NCBI RefSeq assembly: GCF_005484945.1
Contig: NZ_CP034035.1
Location: forward strand, 1,798,001 to 1,862,000
Origin: Brenneria rubrifaciens
GTDB taxonomy: Bacteria; Pseudomonadota; Gammaproteobacteria; Enterobacterales; Enterobacteriaceae
DNA: 64,000 nt
Direction: 5' to 3'
Shown piece after piece: positions 9,498 to 17,281 of this stretch. A program made the translations under genes and the position numbers. Every line of letters begins with the position of its first letter. The first letter of the stretch is position 1. A model generated the notes under the pieces. That model made no database searches. It worked only from the letters and a program-made list of their open reading frames with translations, and was not told the origin of the DNA.

Positions 9498-10043
9498 ATG
9501 GAAAAGTTCAACCTGCCGCCTTCCGAACACATAGAAACCACCAGCATGGCACCTTCCGTTGACTGGGAACAAGTGTTTAAGCAACACGGAAAGAAATTAC
9601 ATAATTTCATCCGTAAACGCGTCAGCAATCATGATGATGTCGAAGATTTACAGCAAATGACCTATTTGGAAGTGCTCAAGAACAAAGATAAGTTTGCGGG
9701 CGCATCACGCCCAGAAACCTGGGTATTCGGTATCGCCCTCAATCTGGTACGTAACTATTTCAAGCAATCCCGACTGCGTTCCAATGAAGTAGGCGATGAA
9801 TTACTGGAGTACATCGCGGTGGATGCCGATCCTGGCGTCATCACAGAGAGTCAACGGTCGTTGAAGCGGGCGATTGACGCTATGGTGCATTTGCCGGAAG
9901 ACACCTGCCAGATGATGATACAGCTCCTGGATTCAGATGCCAGCTACCAGGATTTGGCATTAAGTTTGAACATCCCGGTTGGCACCGTGCGTTCGCGTTT
10001 GTCACGTGCCCGGAGCGCCATTCGTCAGGCTGTGGATGCCTAA
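9498..10043 (+). CDS. hrpL: HrpL, ECF-type sigma factor of the hrp regulon
   Basis: This 181-residue ECF sigma factor has region 2 at about residues 25-95 (HNFIRKRVSNHDDVEDLQQMTYLEVL) and region 4 at about 120-175 (LALSLNIPVGTVRSRLSRAR). HrpL binds hrp boxes and transcribes the type III secretion genes, the pilin and the effectors. Five boxes matching its consensus are present in this window. The ATG has a GGAGA ribosome-binding site 7 bases upstream and lies 43 bases after the sigma-54 promoter. Confidence 0.96.
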   Translation: MEKFNLPPSEHIETTSMAPSVDWEQVFKQHGKKLHNFIRKRVSNHDDVEDLQQMTYLEVLKNKDKFAGASRPETWVFGIALNLVRNYFKQSRLRSNEVGDELLEYIAVDADPGVITESQRSLKRAIDAMVHLPEDTCQMMIQLLDSDASYQDLALSLNIPVGTVRSRLSRARSAIRQAVDA

Positions 10044-10142
10044 CATATCTTATCTCCAGGACAGATTAATGCGTGAATAACGGCTTTATGGCGCATCTTC
10101 ATGTTTTTTTTCTGTCCATACTCCTGTGAGGTTCCGAAAACG

Positions 10143-10169
10143 CCTGTATAGCAACAATTGCTATGCAGG
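10143..10169. promoter_or_regulatory. Inverted repeat in front of hrpX
   Basis: CCTGTATAGCAA and TTGCTATGCAGG form a 12-base inverted repeat with one mismatch and a CAA centre, 27 bases before the hrpX ATG. It may be an operator for hrpXY or a 5' leader hairpin. There is no U-tract, so it is a poor terminator for hrpL. Confidence 0.45.
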
Positions 10170-10196
10170 TGAGTTAATACAGCAAGGAGATGGCCA

Positions 10197-11666
10197 ATGA
10201 TGTTTACCCAATCTTTTCGATCAGATTCCCAAACGCAGGTCCCCAAGCTTGAACTGGTGGACTTCGCATTTAGCCGAATTAAAGATGCGATTTATATCGT
10301 GAACGACGATGAGCGTTTTTGTTATGTCAATGACGCGGCCTGTCAAATGCTTGGCTACAACATTATGGAATTTATGCGGTTGAGTTTGACGAATATCGAC
10401 ACTCAATGGCCTCATACGCATTGCCTGACTCCATGTAAAGTGGCATCTGAATCCGACACCTGCATGACCTTTGAAACACAGCATATGACCCGATACGGAA
10501 TGAAGATTCCGGTGGAAGTTAACTTGACCTATTTTAGACATAAAGGATGTAACTACAGCATGTGTGTAGTAAGAGATATAAGAGAACGTAAACATATTGA
10601 ACAGTTGGCTTATGCGCGGGAACAGGAATTTCGTGCGCTGGTTGAAAATACGCCGGATATGATTATTCGCTTTGATCCGCGACTGAATTGCCTGTACGCC
10701 AATCCCGCCGCCCTTCGACACCTGGATTTTACCATTGAGCAACTGCGCGGTCGGATGATTACCGATCTGTTGCCGGGAATGGGCTGCGCGATACGAATGG
10801 AAGAGTTGGTGAAAGAGGTGGTCGATACGCGCAGCGGCGCCGAGGGAGAACTGATGGAGGCTCAGGGCAAAGGGGATAATAAGCATAAAGCGATTCATCA
10901 TATTCGTTGTGTGCCTGAATTTGATCAAGATGGCGTACTGATGTCCATTCTGACCGTCGGACGAGACATTACCGCTATGCGCCATGCAGAAAAAAAGCTG
11001 GAAGATTCGCATATGCAATTACGACTGCTGGCGCGTCAGCGCGAGATCTCCCGAGAAGAAGAGCGCAAACATATTGCGCAGGAAATTCATGATGAACTGG
11101 GGCAGCATCTCACCACTATTCGCATGAGTCTTTCGCTGATGCGCATGCGTTTTGCCCAGGAAAACCCGGTGATGCTAAGACAGTTGCAGAGTCTGATGCA
11201 ACTGGCGGATCAAACCATTCAGGTGGTGCGCAATATCTCTACCCAATTGCGGCCCAATGTGCTGAACATGGGGCTGACGCCCGCGCTGGAATGGCTGTGT
11301 GACGAATTCAACCGGCATTATAACGCGATCTGCCAGTTGAAAACGGTAGGGCCGCAGGTGGTACTCAATGATGAACGCGCGACGGCGGCTTTCCGTGTGG
11401 TACAGGAGTCGCTGACCAATGTGGCGCGGTATGCGAAGGCTACCCAGGTGATGATCACGCTGGACAATCAGAAAGATCATGTGGCGATCCGCATTCAGGA
11501 TAATGGTGAAGGATTCGATACCCATATCAGTAACAAGGATGCGTTTGGTCTGATGAGTATGAAAGAGCGCGGCCGCATGTTAAATGGGGACGTAGTTATC
11601 GAAAGTATGCCGGGAGCGGGGACGCAGGTGCAGCTCACGTTTCCAAAAGATACGGATATTAATTGA
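10197..11666 (+). CDS. hrpX: HrpX, cytoplasmic PAS-domain sensor histidine kinase
   Basis: This 489-residue kinase has two PAS domains (about residues 20-130 and 140-262). A HisKA_3 dimerisation domain carries the phospho-acceptor His298 in the block KHIAQEIHDELGQH, and a C-terminal HATPase domain follows (DNGEGF near residue 440). No membrane helix is visible, so the signal is probably sensed in the cytoplasm. It forms a two-component pair with HrpY, encoded 26 bases downstream. In related bacteria this pair activates hrpS. An AAGGAG site precedes the ATG-ATG start. Confidence 0.93.
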   Translation: MMFTQSFRSDSQTQVPKLELVDFAFSRIKDAIYIVNDDERFCYVNDAACQMLGYNIMEFMRLSLTNIDTQWPHTHCLTPCKVASESDTCMTFETQHMTRYGMKIPVEVNLTYFRHKGCNYSMCVVRDIRERKHIEQLAYAREQEFRALVENTPDMIIRFDPRLNCLYANPAALRHLDFTIEQLRGRMITDLLPGMGCAIRMEELVKEVVDTRSGAEGELMEAQGKGDNKHKAIHHIRCVPEFDQDGVLMSILTVGRDITAMRHAEKKLEDSHMQLRLLARQREISREEERKHIAQEIHDELGQHLTTIRMSLSLMRMRFAQENPVMLRQLQSLMQLADQTIQVVRNISTQLRPNVLNMGLTPALEWLCDEFNRHYNAICQLKTVGPQVVLNDERATAAFRVVQESLTNVARYAKATQVMITLDNQKDHVAIRIQDNGEGFDTHISNKDAFGLMSMKERGRMLNGDVVIESMPGAGTQVQLTFPKDTDIN

Positions 11667-11692
11667 GATAAAAAACAAAAAGGAAGTAACGA

Positions 11693-12337
11693 GTGATGTG
11701 CAGCCAGATACGTTTAATGATTGCTGATGATCACGTCATCATGCGCGAGGGGCTTAAACAAATTTTTGCATTGGATGAAACGCTGAATGTGGTCGCAGAG
11801 GCGGGAAATGGGGCGCAGGTATTGAGCCAGCTGCGTAATCATACCATTGATGTTCTGCTATTGGACATGAGTATGCCGGGCATCAGCGGCGAAGCGCTGA
11901 TACTGCGTATCGCCGCGCAGTATTCGCAATTACCGATTCTGGTGCTGAGTATGTATAGCGAAATACAAATTGCTCAACACGCGTTGAAGAGCGGCGCCAG
12001 AGGGTACATCACCAAAGACAAAGATCCAGAAACGCTGCTTTTCGCTATCCGTCGCGTGGCCGGAGGGGGACGCTATATCGACCATACGATCGCCGAGCAA
12101 GTGGTTTTTTCCAACGGAGGCGAGATGGGACGGACTGAGCACGAAATTTTAACGCCCCGGGAGCATCAGATCATGATTATGTTCGCTCAGGGGATGGGTA
12201 TCAACACGATTGCCAACGAACTGGCCATCAGTAATAAAACCGTCAGTACGCATAAATCCCGTTTGATGGAAAAAATGAAATTCAGTACCAACGCGGATAT
12301 TGTTAAATATGCAATCAGTCATAGTCTCATCCCTTAA
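11693..12337 (+). CDS. hrpY: HrpY, NarL/FixJ-type response regulator
   Basis: This 214-residue regulator has a receiver domain (about residues 6-125, phospho-acceptor Asp58 in LLLDMSMPG) and a LuxR-type helix-turn-helix (about 148-210, TPREHQIMIMFAQGM and NKTVSTHKSRLMEKM). Its partner kinase is HrpX and its known target in related bacteria is the hrpS promoter, which here lies directly downstream. The GTG at 11693 and the ATG at 11696 are both usable starts behind the AAGGAAG site at 11680. Confidence 0.94.
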   Translation: MMCSQIRLMIADDHVIMREGLKQIFALDETLNVVAEAGNGAQVLSQLRNHTIDVLLLDMSMPGISGEALILRIAAQYSQLPILVLSMYSEIQIAQHALKSGARGYITKDKDPETLLFAIRRVAGGGRYIDHTIAEQVVFSNGGEMGRTEHEILTPREHQIMIMFAQGMGINTIANELAISNKTVSTHKSRLMEKMKFSTNADIVKYAISHSLIP

Positions 12338-12382
12338 TCCACATGGAGTTCACGATTAATTTTACCTATCTTTACGATACGC

Positions 12383-12413
12383 AAAACAAGGCTTTTTTTT
12401 AATGCCTTGTTTT
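12383..12413 (+). terminator. Terminator after hrpY
   Basis: AAAACAAGGC and GCCTTGTTTT form a perfect 10-base stem with a T-rich loop. It is followed by TTCGTTTACTTTTATTTTC. It starts 45 bases after hrpY and separates hrpXY from hrpS. Confidence 0.75.
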
Positions 12414-12479
12414 CGTTTACTTTTATTTTCAACCAGTAGGGATTATCTGACAACTGGTGCAGTGATCCCTACCTCATGT

Positions 12480-12493
12480 TCAGCTATAGCTGA
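12480..12493. promoter_or_regulatory. Perfect 14-base palindrome upstream of hrpS
   Basis: TCAGCTATAGCTGA is a perfect palindrome in the 340-base hrpY-hrpS gap, about 230 bases before the chosen hrpS start. A NarL-type dimer such as HrpY would need a site of this kind in this region. The assignment to HrpY is inference. I see no clear sigma-70 promoter elsewhere in the gap. Confidence 0.4.
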
Positions 12494-12712
12494 TGGTATC
12501 ATTTTTCAATGACAGTAATGCTTGTCTCCGTTCCATCAACGATTAAGCAGGAGCACTAATGCGTCCTGATATCGTAAGGATAGGATGGCGACTGACCATA
12601 AGCAGGTAACGGAAGGTATATACCTAATCGATTAAGCATGTAGACACCCAGTATTTCTGCAACTTGAAAGATAGCGGGTATGAAATCAGCCCGGATGGGC
12701 CTAGGAGCAGGC

Positions 12713-13657
12713 ATGATTCAGGATTCTCAAAACAGCTATTTTCCATCAATGTCAGGATTCACCTCGTCTTTTACGGACGATATTCATGCGGTATTAACTC
12801 CCCTTATCAATGTGATTGCTCCGCTGAATGTCGATATCGTGTTAGAAGGTGAAACTGGTACAGGTAAAGATACGTTAGCGCACCGAATTCATCAGCTCTC
12901 AAAATGCAGTGGTCCGCTGGTTGCGGTGAACTGCGCAGCCATTCCCGAAACGCTGGCAGAGAGCGAACTGTTTGGTGTTGTATCAGGGGCATATACCGGG
13001 GCTAGCCGCTCCCGGCCAGGTTATCTGGAAAGCGCGGACAAAGGCATCCTTTTTCTGGATGAAATTGACAGTATGCCGATGACGCTACAGGCAAAAATGC
13101 TGCGCGTACTGGAAAGCCGGGGCGTCAAACGGCTTGGCAGCACTCAATTTACGCCCGTGGATATGCGGGTCATCGTCGCCACTCAGACGCCGCTGCTGCA
13201 ACTGGTGGAGAGCGGTTTGTTCCGACGGGATCTCTATTTCCGGTTGGATACCGTGAAAATACAGTTGCCTACCTTGCGTTCTCGCAGTGATTTAATTCTC
13301 CCTATGTTCCAGCGCTTCAGTGAAGAAGCGGCAAGTCGTTTGAAAATGCCCGTGCCGCGCGTAACGGCAGATATCCATGAACGTCTGCTGACGCATGGCT
13401 GGCCGGGCAATATTCGGGAACTGAAAGCGGCGGCGGAGCGTTGGGTTCTGGGTATGTCTCCGTTAAGTATGATGCCGGTGCCGCGACATCAGCCCCAGCA
13501 GCTCCGAGATCGTCTAAAACGGATAGAAAAATACCTGATTCAGGATGCGTTGAAGCGGCACGATCACTGTATTGACGATGTGGTCAGCGAGTTGGGTATC
13601 CCTAAACGTACGCTTTACCATCGTCTTAAAGTGTTGAATGTGATGGAAGGGATTTAA
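12713..13657 (+). CDS. hrpS: HrpS, sigma-54 enhancer-binding activator of hrpL
   Basis: This AAA+ activator lacks a receiver domain, as expected for HrpS. Counting from the upstream ATG at 12680 (325 residues), it has Walker A GETGTGKD (57-64), a sigma-54 contact loop GAYTGA (103-108) in place of the usual GAFTGA, Walker B LFLDEID (124-130) and a Fis-type helix-turn-helix at the C-terminus (about 295-322). I prefer the ATG at 12713 (314 residues) because AGGAG precedes it at 12703, whereas 12680 has only a weak site. It would act on the sigma-54 promoter of hrpL. Confidence 0.9.
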   Translation: MIQDSQNSYFPSMSGFTSSFTDDIHAVLTPLINVIAPLNVDIVLEGETGTGKDTLAHRIHQLSKCSGPLVAVNCAAIPETLAESELFGVVSGAYTGASRSRPGYLESADKGILFLDEIDSMPMTLQAKMLRVLESRGVKRLGSTQFTPVDMRVIVATQTPLLQLVESGLFRRDLYFRLDTVKIQLPTLRSRSDLILPMFQRFSEEAASRLKMPVPRVTADIHERLLTHGWPGNIRELKAAAERWVLGMSPLSMMPVPRHQPQQLRDRLKRIEKYLIQDALKRHDHCIDDVVSELGIPKRTLYHRLKVLNVMEGI

Positions 13658-13746
13658 CGTTGCAAGGCAAAGGGTTGCAATGGGTGGGCATTCATTGCCC
13701 ACGGTGAAAAACACCGGGATTTTTCAGTAAAAATCTCAGCAGGTGT

Positions 13747-13774
13747 GGAACTCGCTAAGGGCCTTTCCCACTTA
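13747..13774 (+). promoter_or_regulatory. hrp box for the hrpA operon
   Basis: GGAACT, 15 bases, then CCACTTA. This matches the HrpL consensus except for the last base of the -35 half. It lies 73 bases upstream of the hrpA ATG. Confidence 0.85.
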
Positions 13775-13847
13775 ATGAATGAACAAGATGACTGTCGATA
13801 CAGTATGAAAGTTCAACCTCATCAACTTAATTATTTGGAGATATATT

Positions 13848-14054
13848 ATGGCATTAGGACTTTCTCAAGCAGCATCCGCGGCCGCTACCACAACGCTGGA
13901 CACGGCGATGGCTGCTTCAACTGCTCGCTCCGCAGCAGCCCAGGCGCAGAAAATCACACTGGATACCGAAAATGCCGTTCGGGATGGCCAGATGGACACC
14001 GCTTCAAAATCTCTGAACGCTGGAATTAAAACGGCCAAGTCTATTCAGTTCTGA
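13848..14054 (+). CDS. hrpA: HrpA, Hrp pilus subunit
   Basis: This 68-residue protein, MALGLSQAASAAATTT onward, is rich in Ala, Ser and Thr with a helical C-terminal half and no cysteine. Those are features of HrpA pilins, which polymerise into the extracellular Hrp pilus. It is the first gene after an hrp box and precedes hrpB. A GGAG ribosome-binding site lies in front of the ATG. A GC-rich hairpin after the stop probably raises hrpA mRNA over the downstream genes. Confidence 0.9.
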   Translation: MALGLSQAASAAATTTLDTAMAASTARSAAAQAQKITLDTENAVRDGQMDTASKSLNAGIKTAKSIQF

Positions 14055-14067
14055 TGATCAGCATACA

Positions 14068-14091
14068 ACCGGGGGGGAACCACTCCCCGGT
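14068..14091 (+). terminator. Hairpin between hrpA and hrpB (partial terminator or mRNA end)
   Basis: ACCGGGG and CCCCGGT pair around a loop of 10 bases, 14 bases after hrpA, followed by ATTATTCTCG. The weak U-tract suggests partial read-through into hrpB, giving more pilin than basal-body mRNA. Confidence 0.55.
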
Positions 14092-14127
14092 ATTATTCTC
14101 GTTCGATCCTCTACGGAATTCACTCCC

Positions 14128-14484
14128 ATGAAAATTACCCAAGTGAATGGTGTGGCCTCATCAGGTGGTGAGATTGGCGACGAACTGGTTTCTGCCAACA
14201 GTCAGGATGTGTCCTGGTTCAGCGCAGAGCTTGAAACCAAACCAGTAACGCCTGTCGACGGTAACAGCCAGTGGCTGGGCGCGTTGGCGGAAAAATCTCA
14301 AGGGTTGGGGTCGGTGTTCAAAACGGCTGAGCGTCAAGTAAGTCAGACAGTGAGTTCAGGTGATCCGAATATAATTCTGGATGCGACCAGGACATTATCT
14401 TCTTTCTATCTCGAAAGTCTGCTCAGCGCCAAAGTGGTGGCGAAAAGCGTACAGAGTTTGGAAAAACTCACCAACTTACAGTAA
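14128..14484 (+). CDS. hrpB: HrpB, type III secretion protein (inner rod-like)
   Basis: This 118-residue protein is second in the hrpA operon, just before hrcJ, the fixed place of HrpB in group I clusters. It is polar at the N-terminus and helical at the C-terminus (about residues 78-118, DATRTLSSFYLESLLSAKVV), consistent with an early secreted rod or adaptor component. No enzymatic motif is visible. The name rests on position and size. Confidence 0.8.
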   Translation: MKITQVNGVASSGGEIGDELVSANSQDVSWFSAELETKPVTPVDGNSQWLGALAEKSQGLGSVFKTAERQVSQTVSSGDPNIILDATRTLSSFYLESLLSAKVVAKSVQSLEKLTNLQ

Positions 14485-14490
14485 CGGCCT

Positions 14491-14549
14491 ATGAATACCA
14501 ACAAGCGAGCGATATTACTGTGAATACGAATAAGCGAGCGATATTCCTG
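14491..14549 (+). repeat. Diverged 29-base tandem duplication over the hrcJ start, creating a 10-codon leader
   Basis: Copy 1 (14491-14520) and copy 2 (14520-14549) match at 26 of 30 positions and share one base. Copy 1 starts with ATG and reads MNTNKRAILL, then TGA. That TGA overlaps the GTG that starts copy 2 (MNTNKRAIFL, the real HrcJ N-terminus). The 29-base period shifts the frame. Most differences are at third codon positions. Confidence 0.85.
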
Positions 14550-15290
14550 CTTTTAGCGCTGCTGCTCACTGGCTGCGAACGACAGATTGAGCTGAATCGC
14601 GGTTTGTCGGAAAACGATGCCAATGAAATGATCGCCACGCTCGGCCGTTATCAGATTGCCGCGGAGAAGCGGGCGGATAAAACCGGGGTGACGCTGGCGA
14701 TCGAGGCGCAAGACATGGAAAGGGCGGTTAATATTCTCAACGCCGCTGGTCTGCCGCGCCGTTCGCGGACCAACCTGGGCGAGGTTTTCCAGAAGAGCGG
14801 CGTGATCTCAACGCCGTTGGAAGAACGCGCCCGTTATATATACGCCTTGTCGCAGGAGGTGGAGGCCACACTGACGCAGATTGACGGGGTACTGGTCGCC
14901 CGCGTTCATGTGGTGCTGCCGGAACGGATTGCTCCCGGTGAACCGGTACAGCCGGCGTCTGCCGCAGTGTTTATCAAATATCGTCCGGAGTTGGAGCCAG
15001 ACAGCATGGAGCCGCGCATCCGCCGTATGGTGGCCAGCAGTATTCCAGGTCTGGCGGGGAAAAGTGATAAGGATCTGGCGATTGTTTTCGTCCCGGCGGA
15101 ACCTTTTCAGGACACGGTGCCGGTGGTGAACGTGGGACCATTTACCTTTACCCCTGATGAAATGCGGCGCTGGCAATGGAGTATCGTACTGTTAGGCGCG
15201 GTGCTGTCGGGCCTGTTGGGATGGTGGGTCGCCAAGCCGTATTACCTGCAATGGCGGCGTAAGCGGATGAACCAACCACAGCACGGATAA
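14520..15290 (+). CDS. hrcJ: HrcJ, lipoprotein of the type III inner-membrane ring (SctJ/YscJ-PrgK)
   Basis: This 256-residue protein has a lipoprotein signal peptide ending in LLTGC (lipid-bearing Cys about residue 19). Two periplasmic ring-building domains follow (about 20-80 and 110-190), then a C-terminal membrane helix (about 222-240) and a basic tail (RRKRMNQPQ). It forms the periplasmic ring with HrpQ. The only in-frame start is a GTG at 14520 with a poor ribosome-binding site. It overlaps the TGA of the 10-codon leader, so translation is probably coupled. Confidence 0.93.
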   Translation: MNTNKRAIFLLLALLLTGCERQIELNRGLSENDANEMIATLGRYQIAAEKRADKTGVTLAIEAQDMERAVNILNAAGLPRRSRTNLGEVFQKSGVISTPLEERARYIYALSQEVEATLTQIDGVLVARVHVVLPERIAPGEPVQPASAAVFIKYRPELEPDSMEPRIRRMVASSIPGLAGKSDKDLAIVFVPAEPFQDTVPVVNVGPFTFTPDEMRRWQWSIVLLGAVLSGLLGWWVAKPYYLQWRRKRMNQPQHG

Positions 15291-15358
15291 ATCGCGCGGG
15301 CCATGAATAACGATCGTCAATAAAAATCGAATCATAAAAACAGTGAAGCGGGGTCAGC

Positions 15359-15943
15359 ATGAATACGGAAATTACGCGCTTCGACTGGCTGACGTGGTGG
15401 GTGAGCGGCTGCATATTGCAGTCCGACCCCAGTTGGCTTGAGGGAACCCTATTTCCCGACGATCCGCAAAAAAAGCGGATATTCGTGCATGCCAACGTTC
15501 CACTGCTGAGCCGTTATTTCAATCTGCCAATGCAACTTCCGCCGGCGCTTCCTGCTCATTCCCTGATGCAGATTGGTGCGCTCAGCGTGTTTCAGCGCGA
15601 ACAAATTCTGAACCTGATGGCAGCGGTGTGCCAGCCGCTGGCGTCGTCATTGGTGACTGAAGAACAGGCCACATGGTGTCGGCGTCTGGCGAAAGCGATG
15701 CGACCGGGTCTGTGGTTATCGGAACAGGCCGCGTTCGTCGATCAACACGCCGAGGCCTTGTGCGTACTGCGGGCTCGCTACGGTGAAACATGCTGGCCGC
15801 GTTTACGGCTCCTGTTTCCTCAACATTGGGTGACGCGTTGCGGTGAACCGCAATATACGTTGCCGGCCGGACGGTTAACGACGCTCTGTGACGCGCTGGT
15901 CTGGAAAGCCGCCGCCGTCACACAGGACGAATCGATGTCATAA
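15359..15943 (+). CDS. hrpD: HrpD, sorting-platform accessory protein (SctK-like)
   Basis: This 194-residue protein lies between hrcJ and hrpE, the normal position of HrpD. Family members are thought to be cytoplasmic parts of the sorting platform. No catalytic motif is seen. The N-terminus starts MNTEITRFDWLTWWVSG. The gap to hrcJ is 68 bases. The call rests on synteny and length. Confidence 0.8.
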   Translation: MNTEITRFDWLTWWVSGCILQSDPSWLEGTLFPDDPQKKRIFVHANVPLLSRYFNLPMQLPPALPAHSLMQIGALSVFQREQILNLMAAVCQPLASSLVTEEQATWCRRLAKAMRPGLWLSEQAAFVDQHAEALCVLRARYGETCWPRLRLLFPQHWVTRCGEPQYTLPAGRLTTLCDALVWKAAAVTQDESMS

Positions 15944-15952
15944 GGAGGAATG

Positions 15953-16579
15953 ATGTTAACTAAAAAAACCTTTGCGGCCCTGCCTGGAGCGACGAGCGGT
16001 GAAACGGTGATAATCCCGGCGGCGCGAGTCGCGGAGCATCAGCGTGGACGAACGCTGTGGGACGAGGCCAATGCGCAGGCGGAGAGGATATTACAGCAGG
16101 CGCGCGAGCAGGCGCAGGATGAAACCCGGCACACGCTGGAACAGGCGGAAGCGAATTTTTGGCAGCAGGCGGACGCTTTGCTGCAAGACATCGCTTGTGA
16201 GCGAGACAATCTTGAACAGGTTCTGGTGACGCAGGCGGCACAATTACTCCGTGATGCGCTGAGCCGCTTACTGGCCGAGGTGCCGGCTCAGGAACGGCAG
16301 ACCGCGTTATTAAAGCAGCTTTTGAAACAGCAGCAGCATGACGCCAAAGGGACGCTGTATTGTCATCCCGGCCAGTTGGAGGAAGTCGAACGTTGGATCA
16401 ACGCGCATCCGCATCTGGAATGGCGTCTGGCCAGCGATGAGGCGCTGGAAGAAGACGCGATGAAGCTGATTACCGCCCACGGCGTGATGTCGCTCAACTG
16501 GCAGCGGGCCGTTGCACAACTCTTGCCGCCGGACGTTCCCGTGCTGCGCGACGTCAGTGTATCGCCAGGCCATAAATGA
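15953..16579 (+). CDS. hrpE: HrpE, stator of the type III ATPase (SctL/FliH family)
   Basis: This protein of about 208 residues has an N-terminal Ala/Glu/Gln-rich coiled coil (about residues 35-95, EANAQAERILQQAREQAQDE) and a compact C-terminal domain, the layout of SctL/FliH stators that hold HrcN. Two ATGs are adjacent at 15950 and 15953. The second has better spacing from AAGGAGG at 15942. It follows the hrpD stop by 9 bases. Confidence 0.85.
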   Translation: MLTKKTFAALPGATSGETVIIPAARVAEHQRGRTLWDEANAQAERILQQAREQAQDETRHTLEQAEANFWQQADALLQDIACERDNLEQVLVTQAAQLLRDALSRLLAEVPAQERQTALLKQLLKQQQHDAKGTLYCHPGQLEEVERWINAHPHLEWRLASDEALEEDAMKLITAHGVMSLNWQRAVAQLLPPDVPVLRDVSVSPGHK

Positions 16580-16580
16580 T

Positions 16581-16609
16581 GGAACCGCCGCAGAGGGGGG
16601 AACCACTCA
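16581..16609 (+). promoter_or_regulatory. Internal hrp box before hrpF
   Basis: GGAACC, 16 bases, then CCACTCA, a full match to the HrpL consensus. It starts 2 bases after the hrpE stop and 58 bases before the hrpF ATG. It would give a second promoter for hrpF-hrpG-hrcC-hrpT-hrpV inside the hrpA operon. Confidence 0.88.
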
Positions 16610-16638
16610 ACATCAGGTCAAACACAGGAGAGTTCAAG

Positions 16639-16860
16639 ATGTCCATTAATTCTACCCAGCGTCGTTTGGATGCCTATCTGAACGACGCGCAGCAGAGGCT
16701 GAATGACGTTGCGCTGAACGTTGCGGACGGCGTCAGTGTGGCAGACACGTATGCTTTTTTTGAAGCCAGCATGGATTACTCCAGCGCCAGTTGGGCAGCG
16801 GGGCAACTGCTGACCGTTAACCACGGTTTGGCGAAGGCCATCATCAATGACTTCAACTGA
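16639..16860 (+). CDS. hrpF: HrpF, small type III secretion protein
   Basis: This 73-residue protein begins MSINSTQRRLDAYLNDAQQ. AGGAG lies 8 bases before the ATG, which is why I reject the longer frame from 16576 that would start inside the hrpE end. It sits between hrpE and hrpG as in other group I clusters. The protein is helical and acidic, without cysteine. In related clusters HrpF works with the HrpG chaperone-like protein. Confidence 0.82.
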   Translation: MSINSTQRRLDAYLNDAQQRLNDVALNVADGVSVADTYAFFEASMDYSSASWAAGQLLTVNHGLAKAIINDFN

Positions 16861-17281
16861 TTTAATCGCCGTACTGGAGAATTGGCTGAATAACGGCACT
16901 GCACTGTTGCAACTGGAAATTGACGAAGGCGCGGTCGTGATGATGCGGCATGCTTGCGGAGTTGCCTGTCGTGCCATGATCCCGCTGCCCGCGCCGCCCG
17001 ACGATCGCGTACTGGAGCGGGCTCTGCAACTGGCCGAGGTCGCCCGTGACCAATTTCATGAAGAAACCGCCATGCTGTCGATGTCTCCAGAGGATGGACA
17101 ACTGTGGCTATGGATGCGGCACGACCCTGATGATGTCTTTCAGTTGTGTAGAACTCTAGAAACGCTTTTGAATCAGAGGGATGTATGGGTTGGCCTGTTA
17201 TCGCCACCCACCAGAAGCACCACATCGGCATCCCTTAATCTAAATACGCTGGCTTTCTGGCAAGGAGAACATCATGCGTAA
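16847..17281 (+). CDS. hrpG: HrpG, chaperone-like type III protein
   Basis: This 144-residue protein overlaps hrpF by 14 bases and hrcC by 8, showing tight coupling. It resembles small type III chaperones in size. In related bacteria HrpG takes part with HrpV in the control of HrpS activity. Position between hrpF and hrcC is diagnostic. No catalytic motif is visible. Confidence 0.82.
   Translation: MTSTDLIAVLENWLNNGTALLQLEIDEGAVVMMRHACGVACRAMIPLPAPPDDRVLERALQLAEVARDQFHEETAMLSMSPEDGQLWLWMRHDPDDVFQLCRTLETLLNQRDVWVGLLSPPTRSTTSASLNLNTLAFWQGEHHA

Noticed and set aside
14076..14100. GGAACC after hrpA as a further hrp box
   Set aside because: No CCAC follows at 15 or 16 bases; the GGAACC is the loop of the hrpA hairpin.
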